A stretch of 51,470 nt of DNA from Ruminococcus sp. (GTDB lineage Bacteria > Bacillota > Clostridia > Oscillospirales > Ruminococcaceae). Below, one piece after another: positions 31,025 to 38,652 of this stretch. Below the pieces are notes generated by a model that saw nothing but the letters and a program-made list of their open reading frames with translations, was not told where the DNA came from and did no database searches. The translations under genes and the position numbers were made by a program. The stretch lies in the NCBI GenBank assembly GCA_017534595.1, contig JAFXVY010000100.1:1-51470 (forward strand), in the 5' to 3' direction. The number at the start of each line of letters is the position of its first letter. Position 1 is the stretch's first letter.

Positions 31025-31876
31025 ATGCCTAAGCAGAGAGGATCAATGGATTCCATAAATCTTCCCGATAAGGAACAGCTCAGCAGCCTGTCCGGCGGAT
31101 ATGCCGACAGCCGCAGGGTCTACCGGGAAAAGGGCATAGACGATTTCGGCAACGCCGTAAGAGCCGATTTCAATTCGGCCACGCCGGTCAGGATGCCCGA
31201 AAGAGCTCCCGCTCAGGAGGAGCCCAAGGATGAGTTCGATAAGCTCATCGAACAGGAAAAGAACAAAAAAGCCAATGCCGTGAAGCATAAGGGCTTCAAG
31301 ATCGCGGGCAGGTATGTCCAGAGGTGGCTCGTTATCAGGATAGCCGTCATCATAGTTGTGATACTGTTCATCCTTGTCACCTTCTTCCCGCCCTTTACCT
31401 TCTCGAGCACCGACGGCAGAGTCATCGAGGGCAATATCTTCGAGAACAGGAGCCTCGCGCAGGTCAAAGAGGATGTCCTGATGTCCGACTTTGTCTATAA
31501 CATCGACGCCCTGAGTTCGGTAAATCCCAATAATTACAGGGTTTGTACCGTAGATATAGACATCAAGAACTTCAGCCCGTATAAGGTCGAGCTGCCCGGC
31601 TTCAGCATCGTCAGCTGCGACCCGCTCTATAAGGACAAATTCATCTCCGCCCGCCTCAACGGCGGCACCTGTGAGATAAGCGCATTCTCGGTCAAGACGG
31701 TCACGGTGGAAGTGCTTATGAACGTCCACGAGCTCAACGCCGAACAGTTCGACGCCGCCATGACCAGCCTTGTGATCCGTACCAACGGTATGCGCAAGAA
31801 GCTCGGGCCTATCTCCATACCCACAGTGCCCGCATTCGTGTTCGTCAACGATTCGCTCGAGTACCACCTGAAATAA
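31025..31876 (+). CDS. Bitopic membrane protein of unknown function in the dcw cluster
   Basis: A 283-aa protein: a charged cytoplasmic region (1-100), one transmembrane helix (102-122) and an extracellular beta-rich domain (about 123-283). It is not FtsQ, FtsL or any Mur enzyme, and I recognise no domain. It lies between murG and murA with short gaps, so it is co-transcribed with wall synthesis genes and may be a clade-specific divisome or wall factor. Confidence 0.75.
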   Translation: MPKQRGSMDSINLPDKEQLSSLSGGYADSRRVYREKGIDDFGNAVRADFNSATPVRMPERAPAQEEPKDEFDKLIEQEKNKKANAVKHKGFKIAGRYVQRWLVIRIAVIIVVILFILVTFFPPFTFSSTDGRVIEGNIFENRSLAQVKEDVLMSDFVYNIDALSSVNPNNYRVCTVDIDIKNFSPYKVELPGFSIVSCDPLYKDKFISARLNGGTCEISAFSVKTVTVEVLMNVHELNAEQFDAAMTSLVIRTNGMRKKLGPISIPTVPAFVFVNDSLEYHLK

Positions 31877-31959
31877 CGCTCTCACTCCCCGGGGGAAAAA
31901 CGCATAGTATAAGGCACAGTCCTTTATCGGCATTTTTCTCGTGAGGGGGAGAGGCGGCT

Positions 31960-33219
31960 ATGCAAAAGCTTGTTATCGAGGGTGAAAGACGGCTCTGCGG
32001 TGAGCTGACCGTTCAGGGGGCAAAGAACAGCGCACTTCCGCTGCTTGCAGCCTGCCTGCTCGCAGACGGCGAGAGCGTGCTGCATAACTGCCCGCAGCTC
32101 AGCGACGTCTGCTCCGCCTGCCGGATACTCGGCTGCCTCGGCTGCGAGTGCAGGCTCGAGGATCATACCGTTACCGTCAGGGCGGATGCGCCGTGCGGCT
32201 GCTGCGTGCCCGATGAGCTGATGCGCGAGATGCGCTCGTCGATAGTTTTTCTGGGCGCCGTGCTCGGCAGGGTCGGGGAGTGCTCGCTCTCCTTTCCCGG
32301 CGGCTGCGAGCTGGGTCCGAGGCCCATAGATATGCATCTCAACGCCCTTCGCAGGATGGGCGCCGAGATAAAAGAGTGCCACGGCGTGCTCAGATGCACC
32401 TGCCCCGAGGGGCTGCACGGTGCAAAGACAGCGCTGTCCTTCCCGTCAGTGGGGGCGACCGAAAACATAATGCTCGCCGCTGTCCTTGCGGACGGTGTCA
32501 CCGTCATACGCAACGCGGCGCGTGAGCCGGAGATCTGCGACCTCGCGGGTTTCCTCAGAGGCTGCGGAGCCCGCATAAAGGGCGACGGCAGCGATACGAT
32601 AACAATTGAGGGCGTGACCTCGCTGCACGGCTGCGAGTATACCGTCATGCCCGACAGGATAGTTGCCGCCACCATGATGGCAGCCGCAGCCGCAGCAGGC
32701 GGCGAGCTCGCACTCATCGGCGCAAGATCCGGCGACCTCGACGCGGTGATACCTGTCTTTGAGGAAATGGGCTGCCGGATCTATCCCTACAGCGACAGAC
32801 TGTTCGTGACCCGCAGCCTCCCGCTGAAAGCCGTGCGCACCGTCAGGACGATGCCCTATCCGGGCTTCCCCACAGACGCGCAGGCGGTCGTTATGGCCGC
32901 GCTTGCAAAGGCCAAGGGCACGAGCATTATCGTCGAGAATATCTTTGAGAACAGATACCGCCATGTCGATGAGCTCATACGCATGGGCGCCGTTATCAAG
33001 ACCGAGGGCAAGGTCGCCGTCATAGACGGGGCGCCGCGGCTCTACGGGGCTAAAGTGCGCGCCGCGGAGCTCAGGGGCGGGGCAGCGCTTGCCGTCGCAG
33101 CTCTCGCCGCAGAGGGAGTCACCGAGCTGACCGGCGTAAGATATATCGACAGAGGATATGAAAGACTTGAAGCACAGCTCACCGCTGCGGGAGCATCAGT
33201 GAAGCGCTTGCTTGAATAA
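31960..33219 (+). CDS. murA: UDP-GlcNAc 1-carboxyvinyltransferase
   Basis: A 419-aa enzyme of the EPSP-synthase fold that transfers enolpyruvate to UDP-GlcNAc, the first committed wall step and the fosfomycin target. The N-terminus has GELTVQGAKNSALPLLAA. The active-site loop FPGGCELGPRPIDMHL carries catalytic Cys116, so the enzyme should be fosfomycin-sensitive by this criterion. Near the C-terminus FPTDAQAVVMAALAKAKG and ENRYRHVDELIRMGA are typical. Length is normal. ATG follows GGGGAGAGG. Confidence 0.94.
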   Translation: MQKLVIEGERRLCGELTVQGAKNSALPLLAACLLADGESVLHNCPQLSDVCSACRILGCLGCECRLEDHTVTVRADAPCGCCVPDELMREMRSSIVFLGAVLGRVGECSLSFPGGCELGPRPIDMHLNALRRMGAEIKECHGVLRCTCPEGLHGAKTALSFPSVGATENIMLAAVLADGVTVIRNAAREPEICDLAGFLRGCGARIKGDGSDTITIEGVTSLHGCEYTVMPDRIVAATMMAAAAAAGGELALIGARSGDLDAVIPVFEEMGCRIYPYSDRLFVTRSLPLKAVRTVRTMPYPGFPTDAQAVVMAALAKAKGTSIIVENIFENRYRHVDELIRMGAVIKTEGKVAVIDGAPRLYGAKVRAAELRGGAALAVAALAAEGVTELTGVRYIDRGYERLEAQLTAAGASVKRLLE

Positions 33220-33233
33220 ATGAGGAAGAACAA

Positions 33234-34226
33234 ATGAAGGACATTGTAAAAAGTCAGGTAAATGACGAATACAAGGTTATAAACGGCCGCAAGGTCAAGG
33301 TCTCCCGCCGCAGACGGCGCTCGAACCTCACCACCTACTGCGCCATAGCCGTAGCCGGGTTCTCCGTGCTCGGACTTGTGATAAGCCTGTTTTTCCTGTT
33401 CGACCTCAAGGATGTCACCATCAGCGGCGTCTCGCTCTATACCAACGACCAGATACTCCTCGTCGGGGGCGTCGAGAAGGGAGCCAATCTCATAAGAACC
33501 AATACCTCGGTCATCGAGCAGCGCCTTGTGGATACGCTGCCCTATATCGAGAAGGCCACCGTCACCAAGGACTATCCCAATTCGCTGGCGATAAGCGTGG
33601 TCGAGGCCGAGAAGTGCGCGGATATCGAGCTCAACGGCAGGTACTTCATACTCTCCTCTTCGGGCATCATTCTCGAGGCGGATAACCAGTACCACGACGA
33701 AACGCTGCCCCTTGTAAGGGGTATGCAGCTCAAGGACGCCGAGCCGAATGCACAGCTTGCCAGTGAGGACGCCGGCAAGACCAAGGTCCTGATGCAGATA
33801 CTCGATTCGATCAAAAGCACCCGCTTCGAGCGCATAACCGAGATCGACCTGCTCGACCGAACGGATATCGTGCTCAAGTACGAGAACAGGATAGAGCTCA
33901 AGGTCGGAAGTGCAATAGATATGAGCTATAAGCTCAGCTACATGAAAGCCGTCATTGACCAGTATATGCCCGGGGACTTCGAGGGCACGCTGATCTATAA
34001 CGGCGCCAACAGCGGCGTCTCCGCTATTTCCAAGGAGGCGCAGGAGGCCAACGAGAGCAACCGCTCCGGCAGCGGAGTGATACGTTCCTCGCTGACCCAT
34101 GACTTCGGCGAGCCGACGGAGATCGTCAACGGCGGCAGCTCACAGCAGCAGGGCGAAAGCTCCGCTTCGGAGCCCCCCGTTCAGCAGCAGGGAGCCGCCG
34201 ATGAATATACCGGCTGGAGAGAGTAA
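33234..34226 (+). CDS. divIB: Cell division protein FtsQ/DivIB
   Basis: A 330-aa bitopic protein. A basic cytoplasmic N-terminus (RRRRR near 25) is followed by one transmembrane helix (about 33-56), a POTRA domain beginning LKDVTISGVSLYTNDQIL, and an FtsQ-type beta domain. The long Ser/Gln/Glu-rich tail (about 265-330) is disordered. It connects FtsL/DivIC to the septal synthases. Fifteen bases separate it from murA; it closes this operon. Confidence 0.85.
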   Translation: MKDIVKSQVNDEYKVINGRKVKVSRRRRRSNLTTYCAIAVAGFSVLGLVISLFFLFDLKDVTISGVSLYTNDQILLVGGVEKGANLIRTNTSVIEQRLVDTLPYIEKATVTKDYPNSLAISVVEAEKCADIELNGRYFILSSSGIILEADNQYHDETLPLVRGMQLKDAEPNAQLASEDAGKTKVLMQILDSIKSTRFERITEIDLLDRTDIVLKYENRIELKVGSAIDMSYKLSYMKAVIDQYMPGDFEGTLIYNGANSGVSAISKEAQEANESNRSGSGVIRSSLTHDFGEPTEIVNGGSSQQQGESSASEPPVQQQGAADEYTGWRE

Positions 34227-34319
34227 ACGGGCACATTGTGAATTTTGAACAATATGACCAAAAAAACGTACCCGTTTTTATTCATTTGCTGAAAAATCAA
34301 AAATTAGCGGCTTCTGCGC

Positions 34320-34348
34320 TTTACTTTTTTAGGGAATTGTGATAAAAT
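34320..34348 (+). promoter_or_regulatory. Promoter of ftsZ
   Basis: TTTACT (34320-34325) and TAAAAT (34343-34348) are spaced by 17 bp, about 105 bp upstream of ftsZ. A weak hairpin with a T run (34230-34281) probably ends the divIB transcript. Confidence 0.55.
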
Positions 34349-34455
34349 ATCTATGTATCTATGTTATAGGGGATAATTGCGCCCGTTCAGGACGGAATAC
34401 CGCTGAAATGTAAGAATTTTAGGAGAATATAAATTTCATTAGGAGGAAACAGATT

Positions 34456-35577
34456 ATGTCTTATGAGTATGTTGAAGCACCCGTTGAAGGAGCAAGGATC
34501 AAGGTCATCGGTGTCGGCGGCGGCGGCGGAAACGCTCTTAACTGTATTGCCAGCCAGGGCATCGCGGGCAACGTTGATTATATCGCAATAAATACCGATA
34601 TCCAGGCTCTCAAAGGCTCCAAGGCCACCGAAAAGATCCAGATCGGCGCAAAGCTGACCCACGGCCTCGGCGCAGGTGCCAAGCCCGAGATCGGCGAGGC
34701 TTCCGCTCAGGAGAGCAAGGAGGAGATCAGCGAGGTCATCAAGGATGCCGATATGATCTTCATCACCGCAGGTATGGGCGGCGGTACCGGTACAGGTGCG
34801 GCTCCCGTAGTTGCTGAGATCGCTCAGGAAATGGATAAGCTCACCGTAGCTGTCGTTACCAAGCCCTTCAAGTTCGAGGGCGCAAAGAAGATGGAGAAGG
34901 CTGAGAAGGGTATCGCTGCGATGCTCGCTCACGTTGACGCTCTCATCGTTATCCCCAACCAGAATCTCCTTACCGGCGGTCAGAAGCTCACCATGCGTCA
35001 GAGCTACGCTCTCGCTGATGAGGTGCTCAAGGACGACGTTATCTCTATCGCCGAGATCATCACAAGACATGACGAGATCAATGTTGACTTCGCCGATATA
35101 ACCACTATCATTAAGAACGCAGGCTTCGCTCACATGGCCAAGGGTCACGGCTCCGGCAAGGATAAGGTAGCCGATGTCGTATCGCAGGTGATTTCCAGCG
35201 ATCTGCTCGAGACCTCCATCAAGGGCGCTAAGAGACTGCTTGTAAACATCACCATGAGTGAGGATATCGTAGTTGACGAGATCGACGAGCTCACCAATGC
35301 CATCACCGAGGCTGTTGATGAGGATGCTGAGATCATCTTCGGCAACGGCTACGATCCCGAGGCCAACGATGAGGTATACGTTACCGTTATCGCTGCCGAC
35401 TTCGACGATGCCGCAAGAGCTGCCGAGAGCACCAAGAGAGCTGCTTTCTCCGCAAGCTATAAGCCCTCCGAGGCCGATGCCAAGGCTGATGCCGAGGCAA
35501 GACATAAGGCCGGTGTGAAGGCCGCCGATAACCCCGACTATTACGACGACATCTTCAACATCTTCAAGACTAAGTAA
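34456..35577 (+). CDS. ftsZ: Cell division tubulin homologue FtsZ
   Basis: A 373-aa GTPase that forms the Z-ring. The tubulin signature GGGTGTG is at 108-114, with the N-terminal IKVIGVGGGGGNALN and the T7 loop NVDFADITTII. The C-terminal linker is short (Ala/Lys/Glu-rich), and the protein ends DDIFNIFKTK rather than in the usual DIPxFLR-type peptide. A strong AGGAGG precedes the ATG. Codon use is strongly biased, consistent with high expression. It is transcribed on its own. Confidence 0.97.
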   Translation: MSYEYVEAPVEGARIKVIGVGGGGGNALNCIASQGIAGNVDYIAINTDIQALKGSKATEKIQIGAKLTHGLGAGAKPEIGEASAQESKEEISEVIKDADMIFITAGMGGGTGTGAAPVVAEIAQEMDKLTVAVVTKPFKFEGAKKMEKAEKGIAAMLAHVDALIVIPNQNLLTGGQKLTMRQSYALADEVLKDDVISIAEIITRHDEINVDFADITTIIKNAGFAHMAKGHGSGKDKVADVVSQVISSDLLETSIKGAKRLLVNITMSEDIVVDEIDELTNAITEAVDEDAEIIFGNGYDPEANDEVYVTVIAADFDDAARAAESTKRAAFSASYKPSEADAKADAEARHKAGVKAADNPDYYDDIFNIFKTK

Positions 35578-35587
35578 AGATCGTATG

Positions 35588-35625
35588 GGACGGGCATTTT
35601 ACGGTGTTCGTCCTGTCCTTTTTTA
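35588..35625 (+). terminator. Terminator of ftsZ
   Basis: GGACGGG and CCTGTCC arms (one G-T) are followed by a T6 run. Confidence 0.65.
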
Positions 35626-35714
35626 AACCGTTTTTGCACGGTGGGAAATCTGCACAAAACGAGTAGCGCTTTTTTGTGACTATCAATAAATTTTTGGAAA
35701 ATTCATTAAATTTG

Positions 35715-35743
35715 TTGAAATTGAAACAAAAGCATTGTATAAT
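35715..35743 (+). promoter_or_regulatory. Promoter of divIVA
   Basis: TTGAAA (35715-35720) and TATAAT (35738-35743) are spaced by 17 bp. Confidence 0.7.
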
Positions 35744-35778
35744 AAATTTATTAAATTATCTTATGGAGGTAATGGAAA

Positions 35779-36735
35779 ATGGCAAATAACGGTTTTCTCA
35801 GAACAGTCAGAATGGGCGGCTTCGATAAGTCCGACGTTCTTGCTTATGTAGATGATCTCAACTCTAAGATCTATAACCTCGAGACCAAGGTCAAGGATCA
35901 GGAGGAAACCATTGATCGCCTCGAAAAGAATGCCGGCAACGCCGATGCTAACTTTGAAGGCAAGGCCGAGCTCGAGAAGAAGGTCGAGGAGGCTAAGAAT
36001 AAGGTAGCAGAGCTGATGGCTTCTACCGATACAATGAAGATGCAGATCGCTGACTACGAGCAGCAGATCTCCGAGAAGGATACCGAGATCGACCGTCAGA
36101 AGAACGAGATCGAGGATCTCAAGGAGAAGCTCGCTAACGCTGAGGCCAACGCCAATTCCGGCGCTTCCTCGCAGGCATTCGACCTCGGAAACGTATTCCT
36201 CGAGGCTCAGAATACCGCTAACAAGATCGTTAACGAGGCTAAGAAGGCTGCCAAGCAGATGACCGACGACGCCGAGGTCCAGGCTAACCAGATCATCGAC
36301 GACGCCAACAATCAGGCCGAGAGCACCGTTACCAACGCTCAGGCTGAGGCTTCGAGAACTCTCGAGGCTGCAAGATCCAGCGCCGCTTCCATGACCGCTA
36401 CCGCAAAGGCCGAGGCTGATGCAGTTACCAGCGCCGCCAATTCCGAGGCTGCCGCAGTTACCAATAAGGCTAACGCCGAGGCAGCTACCGTTACCTCGCA
36501 GGCTCAGGCTCAGGCCAAGAAGATGATCGACGATGCTACCGCAGAGGCCGGCATCATCAGAGCCAAGTCCGCAGACCTCAGAAGATCTGTCAAGGAAGAG
36601 TACGATTCCCTCAGCGAGAACATCACTCAGGTCATCTCCTCGCTCAACGACCTCTTCGGCTCCAGCATCGGCTCCGCCAATAAGGCAAGAGACCTCATCG
36701 ACGACGGCCTCTCGCTGGTTGAAGAGCAGCAGTAA
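35779..36735 (+). CDS. divIVA: DivIVA-like coiled-coil protein
   Basis: A 318-aa protein. The N-terminal FLRTVRMGGFDKSDVLAYVDDLNSKI matches the DivIVA membrane-curvature/pole-targeting domain. A long coiled coil follows (about 28-125), then a second Ala/Glu-rich helical region (about 145-260) with repeated EA-rich units, like the ATPase-stalk-type coiled coils. It probably marks division sites or poles. It is preceded by its own promoter and overlaps the next gene by one base. Assignment as a true DivIVA versus a DivIVA-domain paralogue is open. Confidence 0.8.
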   Translation: MANNGFLRTVRMGGFDKSDVLAYVDDLNSKIYNLETKVKDQEETIDRLEKNAGNADANFEGKAELEKKVEEAKNKVAELMASTDTMKMQIADYEQQISEKDTEIDRQKNEIEDLKEKLANAEANANSGASSQAFDLGNVFLEAQNTANKIVNEAKKAAKQMTDDAEVQANQIIDDANNQAESTVTNAQAEASRTLEAARSSAASMTATAKAEADAVTSAANSEAAAVTNKANAEAATVTSQAQAQAKKMIDDATAEAGIIRAKSADLRRSVKEEYDSLSENITQVISSLNDLFGSSIGSANKARDLIDDGLSLVEEQQ

Positions 36736-37292
36736 TGAGCTCTCCGAAAAGAGTAGACGCGCAGAAGCTCAGAGAGGCGGCAGCCGATCAGAGATGCGGG
36801 GACAAGATTTTGCTCACCGGCTTTGTCTATACCTCGAGAGACGCTGCGCATAAACGTATAATGTCGCTGATCGAAAAGGGCGAAAAGCTGCCCTATGAGA
36901 TCAGAGACGCCGTGATATACTACGCGGGCCCCACTCCCGCACCCGAGGGTAAGCCTATCGGGTCCTGCGGGCCGACAACTTCCGGCAGGATGGACAGATT
37001 TGCTCCGAAGCTGCTCGATATGGGTCTCGCCGGTATGATCGGCAAGGGTGAGCGTTCCGCCGAAGTGAGGGACGCGATACAAAGAAATAAAGCTGTTTAT
37101 TTATGCGCCGTGGGAGGCGCGGGCGCTTTGGCCTGCAACTGTATCAAGAGCTGTGAGGTCATTGCATTTGAGGATCTCGGCTGCGAGTCTGTGAAGAAGC
37201 TCTGGGTCGAGGATTTTCCGCTCATCGTTGCAAACGACTGCTTTGGCGGCGATATATTTGAACGCGGCAGAGCTGAGTTTGCTTGTTTATAG
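36735..37292 (+). CDS. Class I fumarase/tartrate dehydratase beta subunit
   Basis: A 185-aa Fe-S hydro-lyase C-terminal-domain subunit. The segment GKPIGSCGPTTSGRMDRFAP holds the conserved substrate-binding block, followed by GLAGMIGKGERS and YLCAVGGAGALACNCI. It would catalyse fumarate-malate interconversion with an alpha subunit carrying the 4Fe-4S cluster, which is not in this window. The ATG overlaps the divIVA stop (TAATG), so the two are co-transcribed, an unexpected pairing. Length fits a stand-alone beta subunit. Confidence 0.88.
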   Translation: MSSPKRVDAQKLREAAADQRCGDKILLTGFVYTSRDAAHKRIMSLIEKGEKLPYEIRDAVIYYAGPTPAPEGKPIGSCGPTTSGRMDRFAPKLLDMGLAGMIGKGERSAEVRDAIQRNKAVYLCAVGGAGALACNCIKSCEVIAFEDLGCESVKKLWVEDFPLIVANDCFGGDIFERGRAEFACL

Positions 37293-37306
37293 GATTATGA
37301 AAAAGT

Positions 37307-37342
37307 AAACAGAGAGCCTATCCGCTCTCTGTTTGTTTTTTT
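37307..37342 (+). terminator. Terminator of the divIVA-fumarase transcript
   Basis: AAACAGAGAGC (37307-37317) pairs perfectly with GCTCTCTGTTT (37324-37334), followed by a T-rich run. Confidence 0.88.
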
Positions 37343-37452
37343 GCGGGATGTTTGAGACCGCTGTTTATTCGTCAAAATAACTATTATAGCTTTCGTAAAT
37401 ATGTCGAATGATACAAATATTTCCGCATTATTAAATTTTTTTAAAACTTTGC

Positions 37453-37481
37453 TTGACTTTGTATAAATCAAATGATATGAT
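37453..37481 (+). promoter_or_regulatory. Promoter of the SigH-like gene
   Basis: TTGACT (37453-37458) and TATGAT (37476-37481) are spaced by 17 bp. Confidence 0.65.
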
Positions 37482-37517
37482 ATAAGTACATCTTGGACGA
37501 TGGTGGGGTATGCGTTG

Positions 37518-38075
37518 ATGTTCGGAGATGGAGCAGGTCCGCTTGACAAACTCAGCAGCGAGGAGCTTGTGGCTCTTTGCAGAAAAGAAGACCGCCTTGC
37601 TCTTACCGAGCTTATCAAGCGCTTTGTGCCTTCGGTTCGGAAAAGGGCTGAATCCTTTGCGGGCGGAAATCCCGACGACCTCATGCAGGAGGGCTTTTTG
37701 GCGCTCCTCGACGCCGTCAGGAACTTCGATCCCGACAGGGGGGCCGGGTTCACTACCTTTGCCCTTTCGTGTATCCGTAACCGGATGATAAACGTGTACA
37801 AGAAGAACAGCATCAGTACCGATGAGCTTACCGAGGATCTTGAGCTTCCCGATGACGACGCGGTCATACCCGAGAATATCGTCGCGGAGCAGGCTGCCTT
37901 TGAAGAACTCAGCTCGAAGATCACCGCAGCGCTGTCAAAGCTGGAGCTCAGCGTGTTCAGACTCTATGTCAGGGGCATGAGCTATGAGCAGATAGCCGAG
38001 GAGCTGGGTGTCCCGGAGAAGTCGGTGGACAATGCCGTTCAGCGTATGCGGCGCAAGCTCAAGGAAGTCCTTTGA
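37518..38075 (+). CDS. SigH-like RNA polymerase sigma factor
   Basis: A 185-aa sigma-70 family protein. Region 2 is DDLMQEGFLALLDAVRNFDPDRGAGFTTFA with the -10-reading helix IRNRMINVYKK; region 4 is LRLYV-type helix followed by SYEQIAEELGVPEKSVDNAVQRMRRKL, very like the end of Bacillus SigH. SigH drives early sporulation and competence genes, which is relevant given the split cotJC gene upstream. It is slightly shorter than SigH. The start could also be the ATG at 37500; 37518 fits the GTGGGG sequence better. Confidence 0.8.
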   Translation: MFGDGAGPLDKLSSEELVALCRKEDRLALTELIKRFVPSVRKRAESFAGGNPDDLMQEGFLALLDAVRNFDPDRGAGFTTFALSCIRNRMINVYKKNSISTDELTEDLELPDDDAVIPENIVAEQAAFEELSSKITAALSKLELSVFRLYVRGMSYEQIAEELGVPEKSVDNAVQRMRRKLKEVL

Positions 38076-38083
38076 TGATAATA

Positions 38084-38157
38084 TGGCCGATGTAGCTTAA
38101 TTGCAGAGCGTTGTTAGGTTTTTCTACAAAGATGTCGGTGCAAGTCCGGCCGGGGCA
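38084..38157 (+). other. tRNA-like sequence without CCA end
   Basis: A 74-nt stretch has a convincing T-arm (GTCGG-TGCAAGT-CCGGC, with T54, C56, A58, C61 in place) and a D-arm-like TAGCTTAATTGCAGAGC that lacks the G18-G19 pair. A stem TTGT/ACAA lies where the anticodon arm should be. The acceptor halves (TGGCCGA and CGGGGCA) pair at only four of seven positions. No CCA follows. It may be a decayed tRNA or a tRNA-like leader of the zinc-ribbon gene; a functional tRNA seems unlikely. Confidence 0.4.
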
Positions 38158-38182
38158 AAATTTTTTAGCGAGGTAAAGAAGT

Positions 38183-38461
38183 ATGTACGAGGACAAGACA
38201 TTAGTATGCAAGGACTGCGGCAACGAGTTCGTATTCACCGCAGGCGAGCAGGAGTTTTATGCTGAGAAAGGCTTTGTAAACGAGCCCCAGCGCTGCAAGG
38301 CTTGCCGTGACGCAAGAAAGAATGCGTCCAGAGAGGGCAGACAGATGTATACCGCTGTTTGCGCTAACTGCGGCAACGAGGCCAAGATCCCCTTCAAGCC
38401 CAGAGAGGACAGACCTGTTTACTGCAGCGAGTGCTTCGCTCAGATGAAGCAGGATCAGTAA
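38183..38461 (+). CDS. Small double zinc-ribbon protein
   Basis: A 92-aa protein with two zinc-ribbon units. The first has CKDCG (9-13) and CKACR (37-41) around an FTAGEQEFYAEKGFVNEPQRC segment, the zf-trcl pattern. The second has CANCG (60-64) and CSEC (81-84). Widely found in Firmicutes; the function is unestablished and a role in nucleic-acid or ribosome binding is possible. AGCGAGG precedes the ATG. The tRNA-like sequence lies directly upstream. Confidence 0.85.
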   Translation: MYEDKTLVCKDCGNEFVFTAGEQEFYAEKGFVNEPQRCKACRDARKNASREGRQMYTAVCANCGNEAKIPFKPREDRPVYCSECFAQMKQDQ

Positions 38462-38475
38462 TAACATACTAAGTC

Positions 38476-38507
38476 AAGCCCCGCAGAGCATTTCTGCGGG
38501 GCTTTGT
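38476..38507 (+). terminator. Terminator of the zinc-ribbon gene
   Basis: AGCCCCGCAGA (38477-38487) pairs perfectly with TCTGCGGGGCT (38493-38503), followed by a T-containing tail. Confidence 0.8.
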
Positions 38508-38610
38508 TCGTTAGAGACGGTCTTATCCGCAAATGTAAACAATCAATTAGCAGATTGTAAACATACATCGGAAAAGTGAGTGAACACCAGAGTTTTGACG
38601 TAATAAAGGA

Positions 38611-38650
38611 CGAGGGGACGGGAAACGTCCCGGAGAAAAGGAGTGTTTCA
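38611..38650 (+). promoter_or_regulatory. Conserved hairpin leader, copy 1
   Basis: A 40-bp block identical to 39954-39993 and placed identically relative to the start codon. It holds the stem GGGACG-GGAAA-CGTCCC (38615-38631) and the ribosome binding site AAAGGAG. The hairpin stands 15 bases before the start codon's ribosome binding region. Confidence 0.65.
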
Positions 38651-38652
38651 GA

